From an uncultured Clostridia bacterium (lineage in GTDB: Bacteria > Bacillota > Clostridia > TANB77 > CAG-508), in NCBI GenBank assembly GCA_934182465.1, contig CAKPRG010000002.1, forward strand, positions 186,001-250,000: a DNA stretch of 64,000 nt, given 5' to 3'. Position 1 is the first letter of the stretch. Each line of letters starts with the position of its first letter. The notes under the pieces were generated by a model. The model saw only the letters and a list, made by a program, of their open reading frames with translations. It was not told the DNA's origin and searched no databases. Below are positions 16,912-26,401 of this stretch, piece by piece. The translations under genes and the position numbers were made by a program.

Positions 16912-18087
16912 ATGAGAAGTAGTACAATCGACAAAGAGATAAAAACAGAAAAAGAAGAATTAAAAAGATCTAGAAGAGAAAGAAAAAATGAAAAAAAAGA
17001 AAATGGAAAGAAATATACAACTGGACAAAAAGTAAAAATAGTATTTACACATTTATTTAGACTTGGAATAGTTGGAATAATTGCTGTTCTTGTATTGTTA
17101 TATGGTCCATATAATGGATTTCGTGATTGGCTTATAACAACAGCAATGACTACAATGACACACCAATATTTTGCAACTTGGTTTTATGATGATGATGTAA
17201 TTAATAGTGTATTAGATAAAAACAAAGTTGTTGAAACAGATGAAACAACAGATACATCTTTAATAAAAACAAATTCACATAGTTCTTCTAAAAATTATGA
17301 AAATGAATATGAAAAGCAAATTTTAGAAAGAGATTCAAAAAATAATGATTATAAAATAATTAATATAACAGGAAAAGGATATTCAGGATATTTAGTTGCA
17401 GTATATGATCCTTCAAGAATAAAAACTGTTGTAACTGCAAAATTAGGTCATTCTGGCCAATACTTAACAACAATGGCAGAAAACAATAATGCATTATTAG
17501 CAATAAATGGTGGTGGATTTAATGATCCAAACTTTAATAGTACAGGTGGTTCTCCTTTAGGAATTACTGTTACAAACGGAAAATATGTAACAACTGATTC
17601 TTACAAAGGTTCTGGTGGATTAATGGGATTCACAGAAGATGATAAATTTGTTTTAGGAAAAATGACTGTTACAGAAGCTAAAAAAATGAAAATTCGTGAT
17701 GCTGTTACATTTGGACCATTCTTAATTGTAAACGGAAAATCTTCTGAAGTATTAGGTAATGGTGGTTGGGGAACAGCTCCAAGAACTGCTATTGGTCAAA
17801 GAAAAGATGGTATTGTACTATTCTTAGTAATAGATGGTAGAACAGCTAGCAAACCAGGTGCTGATATGGATGACTTAATTGAAATCATGGAAAGATATGG
17901 AGCATATAATGCTGCAAACTTAGATGGTGGAACATCAAGTGTATTAGTTGTAAACAACACAATTGTTAATGATCCAATTGATAGTACAGGAGCTCATAAA
18001 ACAAGACCAATTTCAACAGGATTTATTGTTACAAAAGATGATAGTGATGATAGTGATCATTCAGTAGTAGAAAGTAAATTAAAATAG
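16912..18087 (+). CDS. membrane-anchored phosphodiester glycosidase (NAGPA domain)
   Basis: 391 residues; the ATG at 16912 has AGAGGA just upstream. A charged cytoplasmic tail (1-41, Lys/Glu/Arg rich) precedes one membrane span (about 42-62), a linker, and an exported NAGPA domain (about 135-375) with the motifs N-G-G-G-F, a central P-R-T-A-I-G and the final N-L-D-G-G-T-S-S. Family members cleave GlcNAc-1-phosphodiester bonds or modify exopolysaccharide; it probably works on cell-wall polymers. Confidence 0.85.
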   Translation: MRSSTIDKEIKTEKEELKRSRRERKNEKKENGKKYTTGQKVKIVFTHLFRLGIVGIIAVLVLLYGPYNGFRDWLITTAMTTMTHQYFATWFYDDDVINSVLDKNKVVETDETTDTSLIKTNSHSSSKNYENEYEKQILERDSKNNDYKIINITGKGYSGYLVAVYDPSRIKTVVTAKLGHSGQYLTTMAENNNALLAINGGGFNDPNFNSTGGSPLGITVTNGKYVTTDSYKGSGGLMGFTEDDKFVLGKMTVTEAKKMKIRDAVTFGPFLIVNGKSSEVLGNGGWGTAPRTAIGQRKDGIVLFLVIDGRTASKPGADMDDLIEIMERYGAYNAANLDGGTSSVLVVNNTIVNDPIDSTGAHKTRPISTGFIVTKDDSDDSDHSVVESKLK

Positions 18088-18113
18088 TTTTATTAAAAAT
18101 ATAAAATAAAAGT

Positions 18114-18167
18114 AAAAGCAGATATTAAGATATTTTAAACAATTTAAGTATTTTAAGTCTGCTTTTT
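18114..18167 (+). terminator. terminator of the NAGPA gene
   Basis: AAAAGCAGA (18114-18122) pairs with TCTGCTTTT (18158-18166), with a second inner stem, followed by T residues. Confidence 0.75.
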
Positions 18168-18252
18168 GTTGTATAAAAATTTGGTTCGTAAACAAATATT
18201 AAGACAAAATTAAGCTATTAAATTTCTAAACAACAAAGAATACTATACAATA

Positions 18253-18295
18253 TAAAAATATGCTTAAAATCCAATATAACGATTCTAAGCATATT
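18253..18295 (-). terminator. terminator of the 18322 gene
   Basis: On the minus strand AATATGCTTAGAATC pairs with its near-exact complement (14 of 15 positions) and is followed by TTTTT. Confidence 0.75.
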
Positions 18296-18321
18296 AAATA
18301 AATCTATAATTAAAAGTTTGA

Positions 18322-19131
18322 TTATTTTTTATCATTTGAAACAATTTTATAAATCTTGTGATTAGATGTTTCTGTAAATAATTTAAATCCGTATTTTTCG
18401 ATATTATCATTTAAAGTTACATTTTTATCAAAAACAATATAATTTGCTTTTTGTTTTTTACAGTAATCAGTAACATAAGCAACATTTCCAGAATTCAAGT
18501 TTTGTACTGGTTCGTAATTTGCTGGATCATCAGTATCATGAGGTAGTGAATTGCCATTTTCATCTTTAGGGTTAAATATTATTCTCGAATAACATAATTT
18601 TATTTCAGGACATACTTGACGAATTTGTGCGGACATAAAATATGGAACCATTGCTTTTTTATCAGTAGTTTCAGTATCACTTGCAATAGCATAAGCTACC
18701 TCAACAGTATCATCTGGTAATTTATATAAATTATTTACTTTAATAGTAGTTGTTTCGTTAAATATACATTCTCCAAAAAATGGAATTAATATCATAGCAC
18801 AAGTAAAAACTATAAATTTTTCAATTTTATTATGGCAACTTCTGATTAACAAAGTTAATGCATACGCAATTGAGACACAAGTTGGTAACATATAATAAAT
18901 TCGATACATAGAGCCAATGTTTATAAATTTATTAAGTACATATATACCAATAGGATTCCAAATTACGAGCAATATAAAAACTGAAAATCCTACAAAAAAG
19001 TCTTTTATTTTTTTATTTTTTTCAGTTATAAAAATATAAATAATTGATAATAAAAACAATGCAAAAAAAACATATTTTTCATCATTAAAATACTTATATA
19101 ACATTTGAATTTCATCTAATAAATCTTTCAT
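18322..19131 (-). CDS. membrane protein, C-terminal partner of the DUF6077-like protein
   Basis: 269 residues, ATG with AAAGGA. Four or so hydrophobic spans in the first 130 residues are followed by a soluble C-terminal domain (140-269) that resembles the last part of DUF6077/glycosyltransferase-like membrane proteins, with Tyr/Cys-rich sugar-enzyme-like strands. It directly follows the 19223 gene on the same strand (91-bp gap) and probably completes one function with it; a split of a single longer ancestral protein is possible. Strong terminator downstream. Confidence 0.6.
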   Translation of the reverse strand: MKDLLDEIQMLYKYFNDEKYVFFALFLLSIIYIFITEKNKKIKDFFVGFSVFILLVIWNPIGIYVLNKFINIGSMYRIYYMLPTCVSIAYALTLLIRSCHNKIEKFIVFTCAMILIPFFGECIFNETTTIKVNNLYKLPDDTVEVAYAIASDTETTDKKAMVPYFMSAQIRQVCPEIKLCYSRIIFNPKDENGNSLPHDTDDPANYEPVQNLNSGNVAYVTDYCKKQKANYIVFDKNVTLNDNIEKYGFKLFTETSNHKIYKIVSNDKK

Positions 19132-19222
19132 ATTTTTTCCTTTTCATATATATTTTTGTAAATTATTAAAAAATATCAATAATGTAAAATTTTATATTAC
19201 ATTATTAAAAATTAAATTAAAA

Positions 19223-20245
19223 TTATTTCATTATTAAATATAATGCACCAATGATTGCACAAGGAATTATACAAATACAACTTTTAATGAAATAACTTAT
19301 TTTTTTATCTCTTATACCTGAAATTAATGATAGTGCAACAAGTGAAATCGAGATTAATGGAACAGCCATTGATGAACATAAGCAACCAGCTAATGTGCAA
19401 GAAAAAAGCTTACACCATTCTATAATATTTTTTTCTTTTTTCATGGCATCAAAATGAATAGTCCATATTAATGGTAAAATAATTCCTGCTAAAATAGCAC
19501 GACCAAACCATGTATAAAGAATAAGATATCTACTGTATCCTTTTATACTAAATGCAAATAAATTTAGCATACATAGCAAACTTAAGAAAATAAATATAGA
19601 ATCTTCATCATCTTTAAATATTTTTTTAGCAAAACAGTAATATATACTATAAGCTAAAATTAAATAAATTATAGGTACAATTGAATGAGTCAAAATTGTT
19701 ACATGTATATGTAATATTTGCGAATAAAATGCAAAATAAGCAGATAGTGGAGCTAAAGCTCTACGAGGTGATATACTATTTGACATATTACCATTTGCAT
19801 CAATTAAATACATTGTATTTGAATTAATCATATCTGTTGATAATGTAACAAAACTAGAGTCATCATTATTTACATTTGCATATTTGAATTTTATAAATAA
19901 TTGTAAAAATATTAAAGTAAAAGCAATTATTTTATAAATTGAAAAATGTGGCTTAAATGCAATAATTAAATGTTTTGATAATATTTTATCTTTATTAAAT
20001 TTAATTGCTAAAATTGTTAATACAGTCAAAATAAACATGTATAAATATACTAAAGTTGAAAAATGCGCTTTTAGTAAAATTAGTGGGATAGAAATAACAA
20101 AAAATATTGCCATTTCTAAAATATTTCCATATATAAAAGCATATAGAAAATTCGGCTTTTCTTCTGATTTAGTAAAAAACTCACCAATTATGGTAGGAAC
20201 GATTACTAAAAAAACTAGGCAAAGTAAAATTTTTAATATAATCAT
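19223..20245 (-). CDS. DUF6077-like polytopic membrane protein
   Basis: 340 residues, ATG with AAGGAG. Eight to ten membrane spans. An extracytoplasmic segment near residues 123-160 contains N-x-D-D-S-S-F-V and later R-R-A-L-A-P, typical of DUF6077 proteins that resemble GT-C glycosyltransferases (an early Asp pair after the first spans). It could be a cell-surface glycosyltransferase. It ends at about the size of the N-terminal half of full-length relatives; see the 18322 gene. Confidence 0.65.
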   Translation of the reverse strand: MIILKILLCLVFLVIVPTIIGEFFTKSEEKPNFLYAFIYGNILEMAIFFVISIPLILLKAHFSTLVYLYMFILTVLTILAIKFNKDKILSKHLIIAFKPHFSIYKIIAFTLIFLQLFIKFKYANVNNDDSSFVTLSTDMINSNTMYLIDANGNMSNSISPRRALAPLSAYFAFYSQILHIHVTILTHSIVPIIYLILAYSIYYCFAKKIFKDDEDSIFIFLSLLCMLNLFAFSIKGYSRYLILYTWFGRAILAGIILPLIWTIHFDAMKKEKNIIEWCKLFSCTLAGCLCSSMAVPLISISLVALSLISGIRDKKISYFIKSCICIIPCAIIGALYLIMK

Positions 20246-20369
20246 TTTTTTCTCCTTGGTTTTTATTTTTAAAATTCAAAAGTATTATAACACAATGATA
20301 TTTTATTTTCAAAACAATTCTGCAAAACCAACAAACAAAATAACAGAATTTTAAACTTATCTATTTTTA

Positions 20370-20454
20370 AAAGTTATAAATTCCTCAAGTGAAAAGTTAA
20401 ATGCAATTCTGTAAAGTAAATGCAACTTGTACGAGAAAAAGAAAGTTATAAATT
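20370..20454 (+). repeat. 54-bp interspersed element, copy 2, with flanking direct repeats
   Basis: 20388-20441 matches 61-114 with one mismatch. It is bounded by a perfect 13-bp direct repeat, AAAGTTATAAATT, at 20370-20382 and 20442-20454, different from the repeat at copy 1. It ends 34 bp before the -35 box of the VanW gene. Confidence 0.7.
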
Positions 20455-20475
20455 TTACAAATTTCAATTTATGTC

Positions 20476-20504
20476 TTGATATACAACAAAAATTAAAATA
20501 TAAT
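20476..20504 (+). promoter_or_regulatory. sigmaA promoter of the VanW gene
   Basis: TTGATA at 20476-20481, 17-bp spacer, TATAAT at 20499-20504. Confidence 0.75.
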
Positions 20505-20542
20505 ATTCATTAGAATTTATATCAAATGGTAAGAGTAAAAAT

Positions 20543-22087
20543 ATGAAGAAATTAACAAGAGATAATACAATAGTAATTTATATAATAATGGTTGCGATTT
20601 TTTTAGGAATTATAATTGCAGCTTTTTTATCATTTTATTTTTCACATAAAAATAGTGATACAATTCAACCAGGTGTATATATAAAAGGAACTAATGTATC
20701 TGGATTGTCAAAAGAAGATGCAAAAAAATTAGTATCAGAAGCTCTTCAGGGAAAAATGAATGATAATGTCGTATTAAATTATAAAAATTATGATTTTTAT
20801 GTTGAAATAGAACAAATAGAAGCCGAATTTGATATTGATGCATCAGTTGATTTTGCATATCAAATAGGAAGAAGTAGTAATTTTTTACAAAACGTGAAAG
20901 ATTATATATCAGTATTATTTGTTGGAATTGATATAGATCCTGTTTTAAAATACAATGAAAAAGATTTATCAGATTATATAGATACAATTCAATCTCAACT
21001 GCCAGACCAATTAGTTCAAAGTAGTTACTATTTAGAAGATGATGATGAGCTAGTAATAACAAATGGCAAAGTAGGGGCAGGGATTTATAAAGAAGATTTA
21101 ATACAAATGATTTTAAAAGCAATTCAAGATATTTCATATAATAATCAATATATCGAAATACCAACATATATGCAATATCCAGATCCTATAGACTTAAATG
21201 CTATACATAATGACATTTACAAAGCACCACAAGATGCATATTTTACAACAGATCCATATATGGTATATCCTCATGTTGTTGGTGTAGATTTTGATGTAGA
21301 AAAAGTTGCACAAAAGATTCAAAATGATCCAAATGCAGATGAATACAATATAAAATTAACTTTAACAAAGCCAAATATTACCACAAACGATATTGGATAT
21401 GAAGCGTTTCCACATTTATTAGCTACATTTTCAACTAAATATCCAACTAGTAACAAAGATAGAACTACAAATTTACGACTTGCAGCAGGAAAAATTAATG
21501 GCACTGTTGTAATGCCAGGTGAAACTTTTTCTTATAATAAAGTTGTTGGCAAAAGATCTGTAGAAGCTGGATACAAAGAAGCTGCAATCTTTTCTGATGG
21601 ACAAGTAACAAATGGACTAGGTGGAGGAATTTGTCAAATTTCTTCAACTTTATACAATAGTGTGGTTTTTGCTAATTTGCAAATTGTAGAAAGAAGAAAT
21701 CACATGTTTATTCCTTCTTATGTTGGTGGAGGAGAAGATGCAACTGTAGTTTGGGGTTCAACAGATTTTAAATTTAAAAATAGCAGAAACTATCCTATAA
21801 AAATAGAAACAAGTGTAAGTAATGGTGTTGCAACTGTATCTATTTATGGATTTAAAACTGATGATGAATATGATATTTCAATAGAAACACAATTTATAAA
21901 ATCAATTCCGTTTAAAACTGTATATAAATCTAACAATAATTACAAATCTGGTACAGTTATACAAGGTGGAAAAAATGGTTCTGTAATAGATGCATATAAA
22001 GTATATAAAAGAAATGGACAAATAGTAAAAAAAGAAAAATTATCTAGAGACACATATAGTGCTCAAAATAAAATTATTGCAAAATAA
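20543..22087 (+). CDS. VanW-domain cell-wall protein with PG-binding-like domain
   Basis: 514 residues. A short cytoplasmic tail and one membrane span (about 12-33) lead into an exported region. Residues about 40-280 contain the putative peptidoglycan-binding domain (type 4), with the motif P-G-V-Y-I-K-G-T-N-V-S-G-L-S near 46-59. The VanW domain spans about 295-440, with P-G-E-T-F-S-Y-N, the strongly conserved G-L-G-G-G-I-C-Q-I-S-S-T-L-Y, and R-x-x-H. The biochemical role of VanW is unknown; neighbours suggest cell-envelope work. The ribosome binding site is weak (TAAGAG). Confidence 0.9.
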   Translation: MKKLTRDNTIVIYIIMVAIFLGIIIAAFLSFYFSHKNSDTIQPGVYIKGTNVSGLSKEDAKKLVSEALQGKMNDNVVLNYKNYDFYVEIEQIEAEFDIDASVDFAYQIGRSSNFLQNVKDYISVLFVGIDIDPVLKYNEKDLSDYIDTIQSQLPDQLVQSSYYLEDDDELVITNGKVGAGIYKEDLIQMILKAIQDISYNNQYIEIPTYMQYPDPIDLNAIHNDIYKAPQDAYFTTDPYMVYPHVVGVDFDVEKVAQKIQNDPNADEYNIKLTLTKPNITTNDIGYEAFPHLLATFSTKYPTSNKDRTTNLRLAAGKINGTVVMPGETFSYNKVVGKRSVEAGYKEAAIFSDGQVTNGLGGGICQISSTLYNSVVFANLQIVERRNHMFIPSYVGGGEDATVVWGSTDFKFKNSRNYPIKIETSVSNGVATVSIYGFKTDDEYDISIETQFIKSIPFKTVYKSNNNYKSGTVIQGGKNGSVIDAYKVYKRNGQIVKKEKLSRDTYSAQNKIIAK

Positions 22088-22144
22088 TATTTAAGAAAAA
22101 TAAAATTAAAATACCAATAAAAGGGAAGGAATGAAATTTTAAAA

Positions 22145-22831
22145 ATGAGAATTCGTAGAAAGAAATGGGCAAAAGATGAATTAGAAGAGTCGAAATTTTA
22201 TATAGACAAACCAGATGGATACAAAGGAAAATGGAAAGAAATGTTTAAAAGTGAGCAACCTATTCATATAGAATTAGGATGTGGAAAAGGAATGTTTATT
22301 TCTAGTTTGGCTTCAAAAAATCAAAATGTAAATTATATAGCAGTTGATATAATAGAAGCAATGCTTGGATTATCAAAAAGAAATATTGAAGAAGCTTATA
22401 TAAATGCTAATTTAGTAGAAGACACAGAAAATATAAAACCAAACAATCTATGGCTAATTAGAGCAAATGTAGAACATATAGAAAATGTTTTTTCAAAGGA
22501 AGATGAAATAGAAAGAATATATATAAATTTTTGCAATCCATGGCCAAAAGCAAAACACAATAAAAGAAGGTTAACTCATCCAAGACAATTAGAGCAATAT
22601 AAAACATTTTTGAAAGATGGTGGAGAAATATATTTTAAAACAGATGATGATGAATTATTTACAGCAAGTTTAGATTATTTTGAAGAAGCAGGATTTAAAA
22701 TTATAAATAAAACATTAGATTTACATTCAGAAGATATATTTGAAGGAAATATTGAAACTGAACATGAAAAAATGTTTACAGAACAAGGAATTAATATAAA
22801 AGCTTTGATTGCTCAAAAAACTAATTATTAA
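22145..22831 (+). CDS. trmB: tRNA (guanine-N7-)-methyltransferase
   Basis: 228 residues. Methylates G46 in the variable loop of tRNAs using S-adenosylmethionine. The Rossmann SAM motif E-L-G-C-G-K-G is at 43-49. The catalytic and tRNA-binding motif F-x-N-P-W-P-K-x-K-H-x-K-x-R-R is near 131-145, and T-D-D follows. Length fits the family. AAGGAA upstream of the ATG. Confidence 0.95.
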   Translation: MRIRRKKWAKDELEESKFYIDKPDGYKGKWKEMFKSEQPIHIELGCGKGMFISSLASKNQNVNYIAVDIIEAMLGLSKRNIEEAYINANLVEDTENIKPNNLWLIRANVEHIENVFSKEDEIERIYINFCNPWPKAKHNKRRLTHPRQLEQYKTFLKDGGEIYFKTDDDELFTASLDYFEEAGFKIINKTLDLHSEDIFEGNIETEHEKMFTEQGINIKALIAQKTNY

Positions 22832-22844
22832 AATAAGTTTAAGC

Positions 22845-22873
22845 TCTTAAATAACTTTAAGGTTATTTTAAGA
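22845..22873 (+). terminator. hairpin after trmB
   Basis: TCTTAAATAAC pairs with GTTATTTTAAGA; it lacks a clean T run, so it may be only a weak terminator. Confidence 0.4.
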
Positions 22874-22920
22874 TTAAATATATACAATCAAAACAACAAA
22901 ACAAAAAGGGGGAGAAAACT

Positions 22921-24054
22921 TTGATAGAGGTAAAGAATGTAACAAAACGTTACGGAAAGTTCTATGCTGTAAGAAACATAAACTTTGAAGTCAAAGAAGG
23001 CGAAATTGTTGGTTTTTTAGGTCGTAATGGTGCCGGAAAATCTACAACAATGAATATGTTAACAGGATTTATAGAACCAACAGAAGGTCAAATCATAATA
23101 AATGGACTTGACATAGACAGAAAACCAAAAAAAGTTAAACAATTAATAGGGTATATGCCAGAAGGTGTACCACTTTATTATGATTTAACTGTAAAAGAAT
23201 TTGTAAATTATATGGCTGATTTAAAACTTATCAAACACAAAGATAAGAAAGAAGCTGTAAAAAAAGCTATTGCAGAAACTGGTCTAGAAAAAGTCCAAAA
23301 CAAATTAACTAAAAACTTGTCAAGAGGTTACAAACAAAGAGTTAGTTTAGCAGGAGCAATAGTTGGTGATCCAAAAATTTTAATATTAGATGAACCAACA
23401 GTTGGACTAGATCCAAAGCAAGTTATTGAAATTCGTGAATTAATAAAGTCATTTAGAAAAAATCATACAGTTATATTAAGTTCACACATATTATCAGAAG
23501 TAAGTCAAATATGCGAAAAAGTAATTATAATAGATAAAGGTGAAATTGTTGCTGTAGATACTCCAGAAAACTTGGAGAAAAATACAGAAGAAACACAAAA
23601 AATAGAAATTAATATAGAAGATGAAAATGATAAATTTACAGAAATAAAAAATGCAATACCTGAAATTAAAAATATTAAATTTATTGAAACAAAATCAGAC
23701 AATACAAAATTATACGAAATAGAAACAAATGCAAATGTTGATATTAGAAAAAATGTATTTTCTGAATGTGCAAAATTAGGAATTGTAATTTTAGAAATGA
23801 AAAAACAAGAAAATTCATTAGAAGATGCTTTTATAAAATTAGTTGACAACAGACCAGAATATACAGAAAAAGAAATTAGAAAAATGCAATACGATAAAGA
23901 AATAGAAGAACTAAGAAAAGAAGAAGCAGAGAAAAAAGAAAGAAAAGAATTTAGAAAACAAGCAATTAAAGAAGAAAAGGAAAGAAAAAAAGCTTCTAAA
24001 GTTGAAAAAAATAAAAAGAAAAAAGAAAATAAAGAAGAAGGAGGAAATAAATAA
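22921..24054 (+). CDS. ABC transporter ATPase (GldA-like)
   Basis: 377 residues, TTG start. Walker A G-R-N-G-A-G-K-S-T (34-42), signature L-S-R-G-Y-K-Q-R near 133, Walker B I-L-I-L-D-E-P near 155, and an H-loop histidine in S-S-H. An ABC-2-type ATPase of the class that energises GldFG. The last 60 residues are an unusual highly charged Lys/Glu tail. Its stop overlaps the next start (TAATG), so the three genes 22921-26324 form a coupled operon. Confidence 0.9.
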   Translation: MIEVKNVTKRYGKFYAVRNINFEVKEGEIVGFLGRNGAGKSTTMNMLTGFIEPTEGQIIINGLDIDRKPKKVKQLIGYMPEGVPLYYDLTVKEFVNYMADLKLIKHKDKKEAVKKAIAETGLEKVQNKLTKNLSRGYKQRVSLAGAIVGDPKILILDEPTVGLDPKQVIEIRELIKSFRKNHTVILSSHILSEVSQICEKVIIIDKGEIVAVDTPENLEKNTEETQKIEINIEDENDKFTEIKNAIPEIKNIKFIETKSDNTKLYEIETNANVDIRKNVFSECAKLGIVILEMKKQENSLEDAFIKLVDNRPEYTEKEIRKMQYDKEIEELRKEEAEKKERKEFRKQAIKEEKERKKASKVEKNKKKKENKEEGGNK

Positions 24055-24734
24055 TGTTAGCAGTATTTAAAAAAGAATTAAAAAGCTATTTATTATCTCC
24101 AATAGGCTATGTGTTTATAGGACTATTTTTAATAATGTTTAGTACATTTTTCTTTACAACAATATTTAAAAGTCAAGTTATAAATTTTGAATATTTATTT
24201 TATAATGGAGCAACAATTTTAACTTTTATAACACCAGTACTTACAATGAGAATGTTTTCAGAAGAAAGAAAAAATGGAACAGAACAATTAGTTTTAACTT
24301 CACCAAGAAGTATTACATCTGTAGTATTAGGTAAATTTTTAGCGGCAGCTGTCGTAATATTGATTACAGAAGCATTTACACTTATGTATTATTTTATACT
24401 AAAATATTTTGGAAATCCATCATTAAAAGTTGCATTTTCAACATTATTTGGATTTTTCCTTTTGAGCTTAGCATATATATCTTTTGGTATGTTTGCATCA
24501 AGTCTTACAGAAAATCAAATTATAGCTAGTGTTCTTACAATAGGTGCTTTTATAGTAATGTGGTTTTTACCAAATTTTAGTACAAATTTAGAAATGTTTT
24601 CTTTAATACAAATATTTGATAAATTCCCTCAAGGAATAATATCAATTTCTGAAATAGTTACTTTTGTATCTTTTTCAGTATTATTCATTCTACTAACAAT
24701 AGTAGTATTACAAAGAAGAAAAAGCGTAAAGTAG
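24054..24734 (+). CDS. ABC-2 permease (GldF-like)
   Basis: 226 residues, six membrane spans of the ABC-2 fold, with the typical P-x-x-x-x-x-x-x-E-E-R-x-x-G-T family pattern near residues 62-80. Membrane partner of the preceding ATPase; overlaps it by 1 bp, with AGGAGG inside the upstream coding sequence. The gliding name is historical: such operons occur in many non-gliding Bacillota. Confidence 0.9.
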   Translation: MLAVFKKELKSYLLSPIGYVFIGLFLIMFSTFFFTTIFKSQVINFEYLFYNGATILTFITPVLTMRMFSEERKNGTEQLVLTSPRSITSVVLGKFLAAAVVILITEAFTLMYYFILKYFGNPSLKVAFSTLFGFFLLSLAYISFGMFASSLTENQIIASVLTIGAFIVMWFLPNFSTNLEMFSLIQIFDKFPQGIISISEIVTFVSFSVLFILLTIVVLQRRKSVK

Positions 24735-24749
24735 AAGGAGGAAAATAAA

Positions 24750-26324
24750 TTGAAAGAAGATAAAAAAGTTCTTAAAGAGCAAAAAAGAGCTGATAAATTA
24801 GCTAAAAAAGCTGAAAAGAAAAAAAGATTAGAAGAACAAGGAAAAAAGAGTTTTTCAGAAAAATTATCTTTATTTTTAAGAAAAAAATGTTTAAATAATG
24901 GAATAGAAACAGCATTAATTATATGCATTTTAATAGGTTCATTTATTGCTTTAAATTTATATGTTGATTCATTAGATATTAAAGATATAGATGTAACTGA
25001 AAACAAAATTTACACTTTATCAGATACTTCTAAACAAGCTATTCAAGGAATTGATGAAGATGTAAAAATATATTTGTTTGGATATACTGAAGATAGTACT
25101 TTAACAAATTTAGTAAAACAATATATAGATGTAAATAATCATATTTCTTATGAGATATTAACACAAGAATCAAATCCAGCTAAATATAAGGAATTTGATT
25201 TACAAGATGGATATAACATAGTTATCTTAGAAACATCAGAAGGAAATAAAATAATAGATGCAAGTAGTGAATTTAATTCTTATGATTATACAACAGGTCA
25301 AGAAGTTGATAGAACAGAACAATCATTAACAAATTCTATTTTAGGAATTACTTCATCAGAAAAACCAAAAGTATATTTTTTAACAGGACATAACGAATAC
25401 AAAATTAGTGAAATGAGTACAATAAAAACATATTTAGGAAATGAATCATATACAACAGATACTTTAAATTTAGTATCAGCAGGTACTATACCAGAAGATT
25501 GTAATTTATTAGCAATATTAAATCCATCAAACGATTTTACAGAAAATGAAACACAAGCAATAAAAGATTATATAAACAAAGGTGGAAATATTTTATTAAC
25601 ATCAGATATTAATGAAAAAAGTATTTCAGAAAATCCAAATTTACAATCAATATTAGATTTATATGGAGCAACAGTTCAAAATAATGGATATATAATGGAA
25701 AGTGATTCTACAAAAATAGCATCTAATTATCCAAATATTATAATGCCAGAAGTATCAAGCTCAAGTAGTATAACATCAGAAATATATACAGATGGATATT
25801 TACTAATGCCATATTCAGGTAGAGTTACTTTTAAATCAGATGAAGAATTAGAGAAATTAAATGTTACTAAAGAAAATCTTATTAATTCAAGTTCATCATC
25901 ATTGTTTATTACTGATTTAAGTACAAGTGTTTCACAAGCTGCTAAAAATGCTGAACAAGGTGAAAATGTTATTTCAGCTGTGGCTACAAAAACAGTAAAA
26001 GAAGCAGAAGGAGAAAATGAAGCAGTTACATCAAAATTATTAGTAATAGCTAATACAGTATTTGCTTCTGATTATACAGTTGATGGAGTTAGTACAACAT
26101 ATCCAATTTCATATATAGGAAATAACAAAGATTTTATGTTAAATTCAATTTCTGATTTAACTAAAAAAGAAGATAAAATTAAAATAAGAAAAGATATGTC
26201 AACATCAACATATGCACCATCACAACAACAAAATATAATTGTTTTATCAATTGTATATGCAGTTCCAGTTTTAATAATATTAATAGGAATATTTATTGGA
26301 ATGTATAGAAAAAGAAAAAGATAA
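24750..26324 (+). CDS. GldG-family ABC transporter auxiliary protein
   Basis: 524 residues, TTG start with AGGAGG. A basic, Lys-rich cytoplasmic tail (1-48), a membrane span (about 50-68), a large exported domain of the GldG/IFT52-like type (about 75-490), and a C-terminal span (about 497-516) followed by a basic tail. The exported part contains the typical V-T-E-N-K-I-Y-T-L-S opening and a Y-F-L-T-G-H-N-E segment. Probably acts with the GldAF-like pair in envelope transport or polysaccharide handling. Confidence 0.85.
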   Translation: MKEDKKVLKEQKRADKLAKKAEKKKRLEEQGKKSFSEKLSLFLRKKCLNNGIETALIICILIGSFIALNLYVDSLDIKDIDVTENKIYTLSDTSKQAIQGIDEDVKIYLFGYTEDSTLTNLVKQYIDVNNHISYEILTQESNPAKYKEFDLQDGYNIVILETSEGNKIIDASSEFNSYDYTTGQEVDRTEQSLTNSILGITSSEKPKVYFLTGHNEYKISEMSTIKTYLGNESYTTDTLNLVSAGTIPEDCNLLAILNPSNDFTENETQAIKDYINKGGNILLTSDINEKSISENPNLQSILDLYGATVQNNGYIMESDSTKIASNYPNIIMPEVSSSSSITSEIYTDGYLLMPYSGRVTFKSDEELEKLNVTKENLINSSSSSLFITDLSTSVSQAAKNAEQGENVISAVATKTVKEAEGENEAVTSKLLVIANTVFASDYTVDGVSTTYPISYIGNNKDFMLNSISDLTKKEDKIKIRKDMSTSTYAPSQQQNIIVLSIVYAVPVLIILIGIFIGMYRKRKR

Positions 26325-26351
26325 ATAAGTTGTCATAATATCACATAATAT

Positions 26352-26401
26352 AAAATTCTTGCATTAACTATCTATAAAGGAGGTTAAAATGCAAGAATTT
26401 T
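26352..26401 (+). promoter_or_regulatory. 13-bp hairpin enclosing the start codon of the ZIP gene
   Basis: AAAATTCTTGCAT (26352-26364) is a perfect inverted repeat of ATGCAAGAATTTT (26389-26401), which begins with the ATG of the ZIP gene. The 24-nt loop carries AAAGGAGG (26377-26384). Folding would bury the start codon and the first four codons while leaving the Shine-Dalgarno exposed. Confidence 0.65.

Noticed and set aside
22921..26324. Reading the GldAFG-like operon as a gliding motility system
   Set aside because: No other gliding genes are seen, and such ABC operons occur in non-gliding Bacillota; the family name alone is not evidence.
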